A stretch of 43,328 bases of DNA from Flavobacteriaceae bacterium (lineage in GTDB: Bacteria > Bacteroidota > Bacteroidia > Flavobacteriales > Flavobacteriaceae). Positions 18,055-24,803 of this stretch are shown one piece after another (position 1 is the stretch's first letter; every line of letters starts with the position of its first letter). The DNA lies in NCBI GenBank assembly GCA_013001965.1, contig JABDLA010000064.1, positions 1-43,328 of the forward strand. The letters run 5' to 3'. Under the pieces are notes generated by a model that saw nothing but the letters and a program-made list of their open reading frames with translations, had not been told where the DNA came from and made no database searches. The position numbers and the translations under genes were made by a program.

Positions 18055-18414
18055 ATGAAAAAATATGAAATAGAACCGTATAAAGATCATACAGATCCCG
18101 ACAGTTTTGCTAGGGAGGAAGCCTATCTCAGGGCAAAAAAGAAACTGGACAAACTGGTTGGATTTTACTGGCACCTGGCTGTTTATGTTATTATCAATAT
18201 ATTTCTAATAATCCTAATTGGAGTTAATTTAGACAGAGGTGACCAATTCTGGAGCTTCGGTACTTTCGCCACGGCTTTGTTCTGGGGAATCGGTTTAGCT
18301 TTCCACTTTTTAAGCGTTTTTGGCCCGGGATTTATTTTTGGAAAGAATTGGGAAGATCGCAAGATCAAGGAGTATATGGATAAAGACCGTACCGATATGC
18401 GTCGTTTTGAATAA
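18055..18414 (+). CDS. 2TM domain protein (copy 2 of 3)
   Basis: A 119-residue protein with the same layout as its neighbours: YLRAKKKLDKLVGFYWHLAV, two TM segments at about 44-62 and 75-100, then FGKNWEDRKIKEYMDKD. The N-terminal ~20 residues are acidic (EPYKDHTDPDSFAREE) and not shared with copies 1 and 3. It starts 10 bp after copy 1. Confidence 0.86.
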   Translation: MKKYEIEPYKDHTDPDSFAREEAYLRAKKKLDKLVGFYWHLAVYVIINIFLIILIGVNLDRGDQFWSFGTFATALFWGIGLAFHFLSVFGPGFIFGKNWEDRKIKEYMDKDRTDMRRFE

Positions 18415-18427
18415 ATATTTAAGAATC

Positions 18428-18742
18428 ATGGAAGAAAAATATACAAAGAAAAAAAAGTATGTGAGAGCGCATAAAAAGGTAAAAGCATTAAAGAACTTTT
18501 ATATTCATCTGTGCATCTTTTTGATCGTAAATATCATCAATATATTGTTGGTTCTAATTATATTGAAGGACAGAAATGAAAATTTCTGGATATGGATGGC
18601 ATCAACGGTTTTAGTGACCTGGAGTATTGTTTTGATCATAGAAGGCTGGAGTATTTTTGGAAGCCATTTGTTGTTCAAAAAAAGTTGGGAGGATCGGAAG
18701 ATCGAAGAATTTATGAAAGAGGAAGAACAAATTTGGGAATAG
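18428..18742 (+). CDS. 2TM domain protein (copy 3 of 3)
   Basis: A 104-residue protein started at the ATG at 18428 (MEEKYTKKKKYVRAHKKV), 13 bp after copy 2; the frame is open further upstream but that part overlaps copy 2. Entry motif YVRAHKKVKALKNFYIHL, two TM segments (about 25-45 and 55-80) and exit motif KKSWEDRKIEEFMKEEE match the other copies. It is the most Lys-rich copy at the N-terminus and lacks the WGI(A/G)L(A)H pattern of copies 1 and 2 in the second TM (WSIVLIIEGWSIFG instead). Confidence 0.85.
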   Translation: MEEKYTKKKKYVRAHKKVKALKNFYIHLCIFLIVNIINILLVLIILKDRNENFWIWMASTVLVTWSIVLIIEGWSIFGSHLLFKKSWEDRKIEEFMKEEEQIWE

Positions 18743-18748
18743 ACGAAA

Positions 18749-19219
18749 ATGCTCGAGAACATCATTCATAGCAGTACGGGATGGTTCCATACCGTTAGCG
18801 CGGTACTTGCACTTATTTTTGGTACAACCGTTGTTCTGAAGACCAAGGGGACAACACTTCATAAACGTATAGGATATGCCTATGTAACTTGTATGATCTT
18901 GCTAAATGCAAGTTCATTTTTTCTTAATAATTTTGGTGGATTTAGTTTATTTCACTTCTTTGCCATTGTAAGTTTGTTAACTGTTCTGGCAGGGATTATC
19001 CCGGCAATATTAAGAGTAAAGAATTGGTTTCCCTTACATTATTATTTTATGAGTTGGTCGGTTGTTGGTCTTTATGCAGCATTATGGGCTGAAATAGGGA
19101 CGCGATTTGTAAAAAGCGAAAATCAATTTTGGTGGGCAGTTGCACTTGCCACCTTTATTACCGTTGGTATTGGAAACACTATTATAAAAAGAAAAGCAAA
19201 ACAATTAAAGCTGAAGTAA
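18749..19219 (+). CDS. DUF2306 family membrane protein
   Basis: A 156-residue membrane protein with four TM segments. It shows the DUF2306 pattern: an early His (GWFHTVSAVLALIFG), then LHKRIGYAYVTCMILLNASSF, FSLFHFFAIVSLLTVLAG and LHYYFMSWSVVGLYAALWAEI. The spaced His residues in TM segments suggest a cofactor- or metal-binding membrane fold, but this is unproven. It lies 6 bp after the third 2TM gene and its TAA shares a base with the ATG of the response regulator (TAATG), so it belongs to the same operon. Confidence 0.82.
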   Translation: MLENIIHSSTGWFHTVSAVLALIFGTTVVLKTKGTTLHKRIGYAYVTCMILLNASSFFLNNFGGFSLFHFFAIVSLLTVLAGIIPAILRVKNWFPLHYYFMSWSVVGLYAALWAEIGTRFVKSENQFWWAVALATFITVGIGNTIIKRKAKQLKLK

Positions 19220-19974
19220 TGCGGGTTATAATTATTGAAGACGAAAAACCATCGGCACGTCGACTGGAACGTATGCTGAGCCGACTTAATGTTAAGGCCG
19301 AAACCATGCTGCATTCGGTCGAGGAAGCGGTTGACTGGTTTCAGCAGAATGATCATCCTGATCTCATATTTTTGGATATTCAATTGAGTGACGGACTGTC
19401 CTTTGAAATATTCGAAATTGTTGAAATAAATTCGGCCATCATTTTTACGACGGCTTACGACGAGTATGCCCTTCAGGCATTTAAATTGAATAGTATTGAT
19501 TATTTGTTGAAGCCCATCGATGAGGAAGACCTGGCTAAGGCCGTAGAAAAATATAAGGAGCGTACACCTCAGCAAAAGTCGGTAACCCTGGATTTCGAGG
19601 ATATTAAAAAATTATTGGTCAACCCCATTGAACGAGACTACAAAAAGCGATTTTCTGTTAAAGTTGGCCAGCATTTAAAGCTTATAAATATTGAGGACAT
19701 CGAATGTTTTTACAGTGAGAATAAAGGCACTTATTTATATACTACTGAAGGACGAAATTATTTGTTGGACCTTACCCTCGATCAACTTGAAAACGATTTG
19801 GAACCCCATACATTTTTTAGGATCAATCGAAAATTCTACGTTAATATTAACGCTATCAAGGATATGGTGTCTTACACAAATTCCCGATTGCAAATCAAAT
19901 TAAAATCCTACAACGAACAGGACGTTATTGTTGCCCGGGAGCGTGTTAAGGCCTTCAAGAATTGGCTGGAATAA
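19219..19974 (+). CDS. LytTR-family response regulator
   Basis: A 251-residue regulator started at the ATG at 19219, which overlaps the stop of the DUF2306 gene. The receiver domain (1-118) has the acidic pair IIEDE near residue 7, phospho-acceptor Asp53 in LIFLDIQLSDG, TTAYDEYA and LLKPID. The LytTR DNA-binding domain is at about 150-251 and has FSVKVGQHLKLINIEDIE, FYSENKGTYLYTTEG and FFRINRKFYVNINAI. It is the cognate partner of the kinase at 16357-17706. Likely targets are direct-repeat LytTR sites; none was recognised nearby. Confidence 0.93.
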   Translation: MRVIIIEDEKPSARRLERMLSRLNVKAETMLHSVEEAVDWFQQNDHPDLIFLDIQLSDGLSFEIFEIVEINSAIIFTTAYDEYALQAFKLNSIDYLLKPIDEEDLAKAVEKYKERTPQQKSVTLDFEDIKKLLVNPIERDYKKRFSVKVGQHLKLINIEDIECFYSENKGTYLYTTEGRNYLLDLTLDQLENDLEPHTFFRINRKFYVNINAIKDMVSYTNSRLQIKLKSYNEQDVIVARERVKAFKNWLE

Positions 19975-20214
19975 TCAGGTCTTTTTTTCAGGCATAGGGC
20001 CTCGTAAATGGATGATCAGGCCATCCAGAAAATTACGTAAAAACTGGTCACCACATTCCATATACTTCGGGTGATTTTCATTTCTGAAGATGGCACCGAG
20101 TTCACTTTTTGACACTCTGAAATCCTTTAATGCGCAAATCTTTACAATGTCGTCATCACGTAATTGATGTGCTACGCGTAGTTTTTTGAAAATATCGTTG
20201 TTCGTTAATCCCAT
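19975..20214 (-). CDS. Single-repeat DUF1456 protein (YehS-like, half length)
   Basis: A 79-residue protein with one DUF1456 unit: NNDIFKKLRVAHQLRDDDIV, a middle SKSELGAIFRNENHPKYMEC, then GDQFLRNFLDGLIIHLRG. E. coli YehS and most relatives (about 155 residues) have two such units in tandem. The single unit here is complete at both ends, so it is either a natural one-repeat form or has lost a repeat. The stop abuts the stop of the convergent response regulator gene with no intervening base. Function unknown. Confidence 0.8.
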   Translation of the reverse strand: MGLTNNDIFKKLRVAHQLRDDDIVKICALKDFRVSKSELGAIFRNENHPKYMECGDQFLRNFLDGLIIHLRGPMPEKKT

Positions 20215-20237
20215 AAGTTAAAGATAGATGATTCTGA

Positions 20238-20675
20238 TTAGTACCGGGCGGCTCGGATCAATATAATTGAAATAATTAAGCCAAGAAGAGCAAAGCCAAT
20301 TATTTTTAATGGGCGTTTTATCAAGTTTTTATTCCTTACAATTGTCGCCTTAGATTGAGAAATTTCCAGTTTATATCCCAGTTTAGGTATGGTTACCAAA
20401 TGAAATTCATTCATATGATTGGTCTGAAAAAATTTGCGTAAATCGGAAGCGGCTTTACTTACTGAATCCTCAGAAACGATGAGGTCCTTCCATACATGAT
20501 TCATAATTTCCTCCCTGGTAACGACCTCATTTTTGTTCGAAATCAGGAGAGCCATTAAATCCTTCAGACGATTTTCTAAGAATATTTCATTACCCTTTTT
20601 TGATATCATACTTCCGTTCCTGACATTAAACTCGTAATTCGGACTAAGAGGAATAGTTTTTTGGGCTGTACTCAT
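20238..20675 (-). CDS. Membrane-tethered OmpR/CadC-type winged-helix regulator
   Basis: A 145-residue protein; the ATG at 20675 (MSTAQKTIPL) is preferred over a TTG three codons upstream. Residues ~8-105 form an OmpR/PhoB-type winged helix: FLENRLKDLMALLISNKNEVVTREEI without a preceding receiver domain, then SVSKAASDLRKFFQ and IPKLGYKLE. The last ~25 residues are one TM segment (LKIIGFALLGLIISIILIR), and almost nothing follows on the far side. This is a ToxR/CadC-like topology lacking a periplasmic sensor. A likely target is the 11-bp-periodic TTTCA array at 20679-20720, immediately upstream of its own start. Confidence 0.87.
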   Translation of the reverse strand: MSTAQKTIPLSPNYEFNVRNGSMISKKGNEIFLENRLKDLMALLISNKNEVVTREEIMNHVWKDLIVSEDSVSKAASDLRKFFQTNHMNEFHLVTIPKLGYKLEISQSKATIVRNKNLIKRPLKIIGFALLGLIISIILIRAARY

Positions 20676-20678
20676 CAA

Positions 20679-20720
20679 TTTCAATTAAGTTTCATTTTTC
20701 TTTCAGCTTATTTTCAGCTT
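20679..20720. repeat. Four TTTCA direct repeats with 11-bp period (candidate operator)
   Basis: TTTCA occurs at 20679, 20690, 20701 and 20712, each exactly 11 bp apart; the last two copies extend to a perfect 9-mer TTTCAGCTT. The array fills the start of the spacer between the winged-helix regulator (start at 20675) and the DoxX gene (start at 20770). OmpR/PhoB-type winged helices bind tandem half-sites at 11-bp spacing, so this is a likely operator, probably autoregulatory. Confidence 0.65.
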
Positions 20721-20769
20721 CTTACAAATTACATTTATGAATTTTGCAGTACATCAAATTACGAATAAT

Positions 20770-21135
20770 ATGAAAAAGTATGAAATTGTTTTAAGTTGGA
20801 TACTACGAATAATTATTGCTCTTGGCTTTTTATTGGCTAGTTCAGCTAAACTTCTTAGTGATCCGGGAGTGGTAGAACTATTTAAAAACTGGGGATTTCC
20901 AAATGGTTTTCATCTTTTAATTGGCGCCCTGGAGTTGATTTTGGCAGTCATGATATTAATTCCGAAGACATTGAAGGTCGCTATTTTTGGATTATTGATT
21001 ATTATGGTTGGGGCTTTGATTACTCACCTCATCAATGACCCAATTTCAAATATTATTAGGCCACTTATTTTTATGATCTTCCTGGGATTGGTATTTTATT
21101 TCAATTTCAAGCAAGCTAGATCAATTCAAAAATAA
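20770..21135 (+). CDS. DoxX-like membrane protein
   Basis: A 121-residue protein with four TM segments, started at the ATG at 20770 (MKKYEIVLSW). The DoxX-type pattern is seen in LRIIIALGFLLASSAKLL, followed by a Gly-rich FPNGFHLLIGALELILAVML-like second segment. Two further helices and a short basic tail follow. DoxX-like proteins of this size are integral membrane proteins of mostly unknown role, some linked to oxidative-stress complexes. It diverges from the winged-helix regulator across the TTTCA array and may be its target. Confidence 0.78.
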   Translation: MKKYEIVLSWILRIIIALGFLLASSAKLLSDPGVVELFKNWGFPNGFHLLIGALELILAVMILIPKTLKVAIFGLLIIMVGALITHLINDPISNIIRPLIFMIFLGLVFYFNFKQARSIQK

Positions 21136-21175
21136 TTAGACTTTCGAAATTTTAAACCTCCTGGGATTCGGAAAC

Positions 21176-21553
21176 TTATTTAGGTTCGATGATCAAAAAA
21201 ACAGCAGTACTATCCCCAATATTCAGCGCCTGATGCCATTCAATGCCTTCATTGAAATAGCTATAGCCTGTAGGCACATCAACCTCTCTGATGCCTGAGG
21301 CATCCTCAATCTTCATTTTGCTTCCTGCAAGTGTATAGCCAAAATGAGGTTTATGGTAATGGCGTTCATGGCCAACCTTGGGAGGGAAGGTACATTTTAA
21401 AACTCGCATTTCATCATTGTCCTCCAGAACTTCACAAACAGCCTGTTTGTTCCAGCCGGCTTCTAATGGATCAGGCAATGGATTCGTTTTTTTGCAACCT
21501 AGCAGAAAGATAAAAATACCGACGACAGCAAGAATTTTAAAACGGTTCATCAT
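21176..21553 (-). CDS. Cupin-domain lipoprotein
   Basis: A 125-residue protein with lipoprotein signal MNRFKILAVVGIFIFLLGC (the first of two adjacent Met codons is used here). The mature part is one cupin fold. Metal-site residues are likely in HERHYHKPHFGYTLAG, with a second motif near GYSYFNEGIEWHQALNIG. Small cupins bind metals or ligands and may be isomerases or sensors; no activity can be assigned. It is convergent with the DoxX gene and 38 bp from the amidase gene upstream on its strand. Confidence 0.8.
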   Translation of the reverse strand: MMNRFKILAVVGIFIFLLGCKKTNPLPDPLEAGWNKQAVCEVLEDNDEMRVLKCTFPPKVGHERHYHKPHFGYTLAGSKMKIEDASGIREVDVPTGYSYFNEGIEWHQALNIGDSTAVFLIIEPK

Positions 21554-21590
21554 TAATTGTTTTGCAGACGAATATACAAATTACACGATA

Positions 21591-23174
21591 CTATTCCGGT
21601 TTTAAAAACTGTGGTGGTTTTCTATGTTTGGTACCCTGTTCATAGCCATAGGCGATCTCAATCAGTATGGGCTCGCTCCATGCTCTTCCGAAAAAAGAGA
21701 TCCCAACAGGTAATTCATCGATAAACCCCATTGGAATAGTAATATTTGGATAACCGGCTCTTGCAGCGGGTGAGGAACTGCCCACATGAAAGCTGTCGCC
21801 ATTGACGAGATCGGTTTTCCAGGCGGGGCCACCGGTTGGCGCCATTATAGCATCAAGATCATGCTCGTCCATGACACGGTCAATACCTTCTTCGCGACTG
21901 CGTTTCATCAATTTCGACAGTGCATCCAGATAGGCCTCCGAATTTAAGTCTTCCTTTTCCTGGGCCATTTCCAAATAGCGTTGATCGTAATGCAACAGTT
22001 CAATGGAGTCTTGTTTATTAAAGGCGATCAATTCTTCAAGATTTTTGATAGGAGCTTCTGGGCCAAGAGAAGCAAAATAGTTGTTCAGCCCGTCTTTATA
22101 TTCATGAAGCATGACCTGAAAAGAGGGCCCACCCGTACTTTCTTTCGAGATGGCATCGATCTCTATGATTTCAACGCCCTGACTTTTTAAATAATCAACA
22201 GCCTCATAAACTAAAGTATCCACTTTGTAATGACGGCCAATAGGTCCGGTATATAAGCCAATGCGTTTGCCTTTCAAACCATCTGCTTTTAAAAACTGGG
22301 TATAATCTGATAGTGCCTTGCCCTGGCTTTCCAATGTTTTTACATCGCTCGAATCAGATCCTGTTAAAGCACCCAGACAAATAACCGCGTCGCTTAAAGT
22401 TCTGGCCATTGGTCCGGCTGTATCCTGGGTAAAGGATATAGGAATAATTCCTGAACGACTTACCAAGCCAACGGTTGGTTTGATACCTACGATGCCATTA
22501 TTGTTTGACGGACAAACAATACTGCCGTTCGTTTCAGTGCCAATAGCGACCATACACAAGTTGGCCGATACCGCCACTCCCGAACCTGCACTTGAACCAC
22601 AAGGATTCCGATCTAATATATATGGATTCTTTGTCTGTCCGAGAATCCCACTCCAACCACTGGAGGAGAGTTCTCCTCTAAAATTTGCCCATTCACTTAA
22701 ATTGGTCTTGCCCAGGATAACTGCCCCGGCTTCCCGCAGCTTTTTTGCCACATGGCTGTCTTGTAGTGGGTGTGATTCCTTTAAGGCCCTTGAACCGGCA
22801 GTAGTATGCATTTCATCATGAGTATCAATATTGTCTTTTAGAAGAACCATTACGCCATGCATTGGGCCTCTGGATTTACCTTGTTTTAACTCTTCATCCA
22901 GTGCTTCAGCGATCTCCATTGCATCAATATTCAAATCGATTATGGAATTTAATTGAGGCCCATCCATATCGATGGCAACAATACGTTCCAGATAAGCTTC
23001 AGTCACCTGTGCAATAGTAAAGTCGCCATTTTTATAACCTTCCTGAAAATCGGTTATTTCCATTTCGAGGAATTGAAAATCATTGAGATCTTTGGTATTC
23101 GCCTCCTCTGTGCTGGTAGTTTGACAGCTTAAGAGTAGAATAGTAAGGCATGCAATAATGGATAGTTTTTTCAT
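21591..23174 (-). CDS. Amidase-signature family lipoprotein
   Basis: A 527-residue amidase of the amidase-signature family. The catalytic Lys is in VLLKDNIDT (about residue 112). The cis-Ser and nucleophile Ser lie in PCGSSAGSGVAVSA and GTETNGSIVCPS. The N-terminus is a lipoprotein signal (MKKLSIIACLTILLLSC), so it is exported, unlike cytoplasmic GatA. It probably hydrolyses an amide in the periplasm; the substrate is unknown. It lies 23 bp after the ureohydrolase gene on the same strand and is probably co-transcribed with it. Confidence 0.9.
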   Translation of the reverse strand: MKKLSIIACLTILLLSCQTTSTEEANTKDLNDFQFLEMEITDFQEGYKNGDFTIAQVTEAYLERIVAIDMDGPQLNSIIDLNIDAMEIAEALDEELKQGKSRGPMHGVMVLLKDNIDTHDEMHTTAGSRALKESHPLQDSHVAKKLREAGAVILGKTNLSEWANFRGELSSSGWSGILGQTKNPYILDRNPCGSSAGSGVAVSANLCMVAIGTETNGSIVCPSNNNGIVGIKPTVGLVSRSGIIPISFTQDTAGPMARTLSDAVICLGALTGSDSSDVKTLESQGKALSDYTQFLKADGLKGKRIGLYTGPIGRHYKVDTLVYEAVDYLKSQGVEIIEIDAISKESTGGPSFQVMLHEYKDGLNNYFASLGPEAPIKNLEELIAFNKQDSIELLHYDQRYLEMAQEKEDLNSEAYLDALSKLMKRSREEGIDRVMDEHDLDAIMAPTGGPAWKTDLVNGDSFHVGSSSPAARAGYPNITIPMGFIDELPVGISFFGRAWSEPILIEIAYGYEQGTKHRKPPQFLKPE

Positions 23175-23197
23175 AGTATTAAAAATACAAAATTGTT

Positions 23198-23971
23198 TTA
23201 TCCCATTTTAACCATGATCTCCTTAAGCAGCTTTGCTGCCAAATATGCGGTCATCTTATTGACATCACGGGTTGGATTATATTCGACGATATCGGCGCCA
23301 ATAATTTCAGCCTTCAGGCTTAAGATCAGATCAATCACTTGCCGTGCCGAAAAGCCTCCGGGTTCATAGTGCGATACCCCGGGAGCGTAAGCCGGATCAA
23401 AGGCATCCATGTCTAATGAAATGTAAAGCGGATTTTCAAACTTTGGAATTTTACTGAGGGCATGATCCTTCATTTCAATGATTTCTACACCAAATTTTGC
23501 AGCTTGTTCCCGTTGGTGAGTACTCAAGGTACGAATACCAACCTGCACTAGTCGTGATGCCAGGCCCTTTTCCATTATGCGGGCGAATGGACAAGCATGG
23601 GAGTAGGGATCACCTTCAAAATGATCATAGAGGTCGCCATGGGCATCGATATGTAGAATATCGAGTTTTGGATAATGTTCATGATACGCTTTAATTATTG
23701 GAAATGTGATGGAGTGGTCTCCTCCAAGTGTAATGAGCTTAGAATCCTTTTTAAGATGATTGGCTGTAATGGTCTCAATTTCCAAATAGTCGGATATTGC
23801 GAAATCACCTTCATCGTTTAGGTTGATATGTTCTATACTATTTCCTTGTTCAGCAAAAAGATTAGATGAATCGCTATAAAGGGCCTCTCGAATTAAAGGA
23901 GGCGCTAATTTTGGTCCCTGTAAAAAGGAAGACTTGGCGTCGTAACAGATGCCTTGAAGAGATATGATCAT
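23198..23971 (-). CDS. speB: Agmatinase/arginase family ureohydrolase
   Basis: A 257-residue manganese ureohydrolase. Metal-ligand motifs are GGDHS (about residue 83), DAHGDLYDHFEG, and SLDMDAFDPAYAPG; the EPGGFS segment is also typical. No signal peptide, so cytoplasmic. By family it releases urea from agmatine or a related guanidino compound. The divergent position from the coiled-coil gene leaves ~160 bp of spacer. Family certain; agmatine versus arginine or another guanidino substrate cannot be decided from the sequence. Confidence 0.87.
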   Translation of the reverse strand: MIISLQGICYDAKSSFLQGPKLAPPLIREALYSDSSNLFAEQGNSIEHINLNDEGDFAISDYLEIETITANHLKKDSKLITLGGDHSITFPIIKAYHEHYPKLDILHIDAHGDLYDHFEGDPYSHACPFARIMEKGLASRLVQVGIRTLSTHQREQAAKFGVEIIEMKDHALSKIPKFENPLYISLDMDAFDPAYAPGVSHYEPGGFSARQVIDLILSLKAEIIGADIVEYNPTRDVNKMTAYLAAKLLKEIMVKMG

Positions 23972-24061
23972 GATAGGTAAAGTTAGCCAATATATTTGAG
24001 AATAAGGTAAATTGAACCAGATCTGCTCGACTCTAATTCTGACATAATCTTCAAGCCAAAG

Positions 24062-24075
24062 CTGACAAAAGTCAT
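24062..24075. promoter_or_regulatory. Near-palindrome CTGAC-N4-GTCAT upstream of coiled-coil gene
   Basis: CTGAC-AAAA-GTCAT differs from the ATGAC-N4-GTCAT palindrome by one base. Its centre is 24068.5. At the position 33 bp downstream (24098-24105) the sequence GACCTTAG is only a partial match to TAnnTTTG (4 of 6 fixed positions). A start site near 24109 would favour the ATG at 24132 for the following gene. Confidence 0.5.
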
Positions 24076-24131
24076 GGGATTTCCCTTTTGATTTTTAGAC
24101 CTTAGTGAAAATGCTCAAAAACCTCAATTTT

Positions 24132-24734
24132 ATGAAAAATACCGATAATATACATTTCATTGACAAGGTAGCCCTTGCACTCAGAAAAGCGGCTACAGAA
24201 ATGGAGGAATTTCAAGTACAGGCTGCTCTTGGTAAGGCAGAAGCACAGGATGCTTTTGAAGATGCCAAGAAACGGTTTAGCAAATTTCTTCAAGACAGTA
24301 AATATAAGTTTCAAGAAGGCAAAGAACAATTCAAAGAAATTGATCCTAAATTGGACGAATTAAGGGTACAATTAGAATTAGGAAAGGCTGAAGCTTTAGA
24401 TAAGTTTAGAGAACAAAAAAAGGAATTGCTGATGAAGCTTCATGAATTGGAATTTCAAATCAAGCAAAATCCTAGGTTTGATCGCATGAATGCTTTCATG
24501 CAGATCGAAATTGAGAAGTTCAAGGTAAAATTGGATCTTCTTGAAGAGCGGTTTGAAGAAAATAAGGAAGGGGCCAAATTGGCGTTCGAAAAGGGTAAGA
24601 TGGAATTTAATGCATTTATCAACAAGTTTAAAGAACGTTATGCTAAGCAGGAGGAAACCAAATGGGAACATTTCCGATCAGAGGTTTCCGAAGCCTTTAA
24701 GCATTTAAAGGGTGCCCTTGAACCATTTGCTTAA
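24132..24734 (+). CDS. Charged alpha-helical protein with internal repeats
   Basis: A 200-residue protein with no Cys or signal peptide, rich in Lys, Glu, Phe and Ala. It is predicted almost wholly helical/coiled-coil. Two clear repeats are visible: VQAALGKAEAQDAFEDAKKR (near residue 30) and VQLELGKAEALDKFREQKK (near residue 78). A weaker third copy is KLAFEKGKMEFNAFINKF (near residue 155). The pattern recalls phasin-like or stress-associated amphipathic proteins, but I do not recognise a family. The ATG at 24132 is used (MKNTDNIHFI); an ATG at 24111 is also possible. It is preceded by a Crp/Fnr-like palindrome and followed by a strong terminator. Confidence 0.8.
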   Translation: MKNTDNIHFIDKVALALRKAATEMEEFQVQAALGKAEAQDAFEDAKKRFSKFLQDSKYKFQEGKEQFKEIDPKLDELRVQLELGKAEALDKFREQKKELLMKLHELEFQIKQNPRFDRMNAFMQIEIEKFKVKLDLLEERFEENKEGAKLAFEKGKMEFNAFINKFKERYAKQEETKWEHFRSEVSEAFKHLKGALEPFA

Positions 24735-24757
24735 GTTCTCTTAATTTAAAAAAGAAG

Positions 24758-24787
24758 AGCACAATGCTAATCATTGTGCTTTTTTTT
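24758..24787. terminator. Intrinsic terminator after coiled-coil gene
   Basis: A perfect 9-bp stem AGCACAATG/CATTGTGCT (24758-24766 and 24772-24780) with a 5-nt loop is followed by T7. It separates the coiled-coil gene from the convergent UbiB-type kinase gene. Confidence 0.92.
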
Positions 24788-24803
24788 GTGCCGTTTATTT
24801 CAT

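Noticed and set aside
22318-22821. A 167-codon open frame on the plus strand opposite the amidase gene.
   Set aside because: It lies wholly within the amidase signature region and shows no domain; a shadow of coding sequence.
23991-23998. Perfect TATATTTG on the plus strand upstream of the coiled-coil gene.
   Set aside because: It is about 130 bp before the start codon, with no -33 element and no palindrome 33 bp upstream; it could be an alternative promoter but the support is weak.
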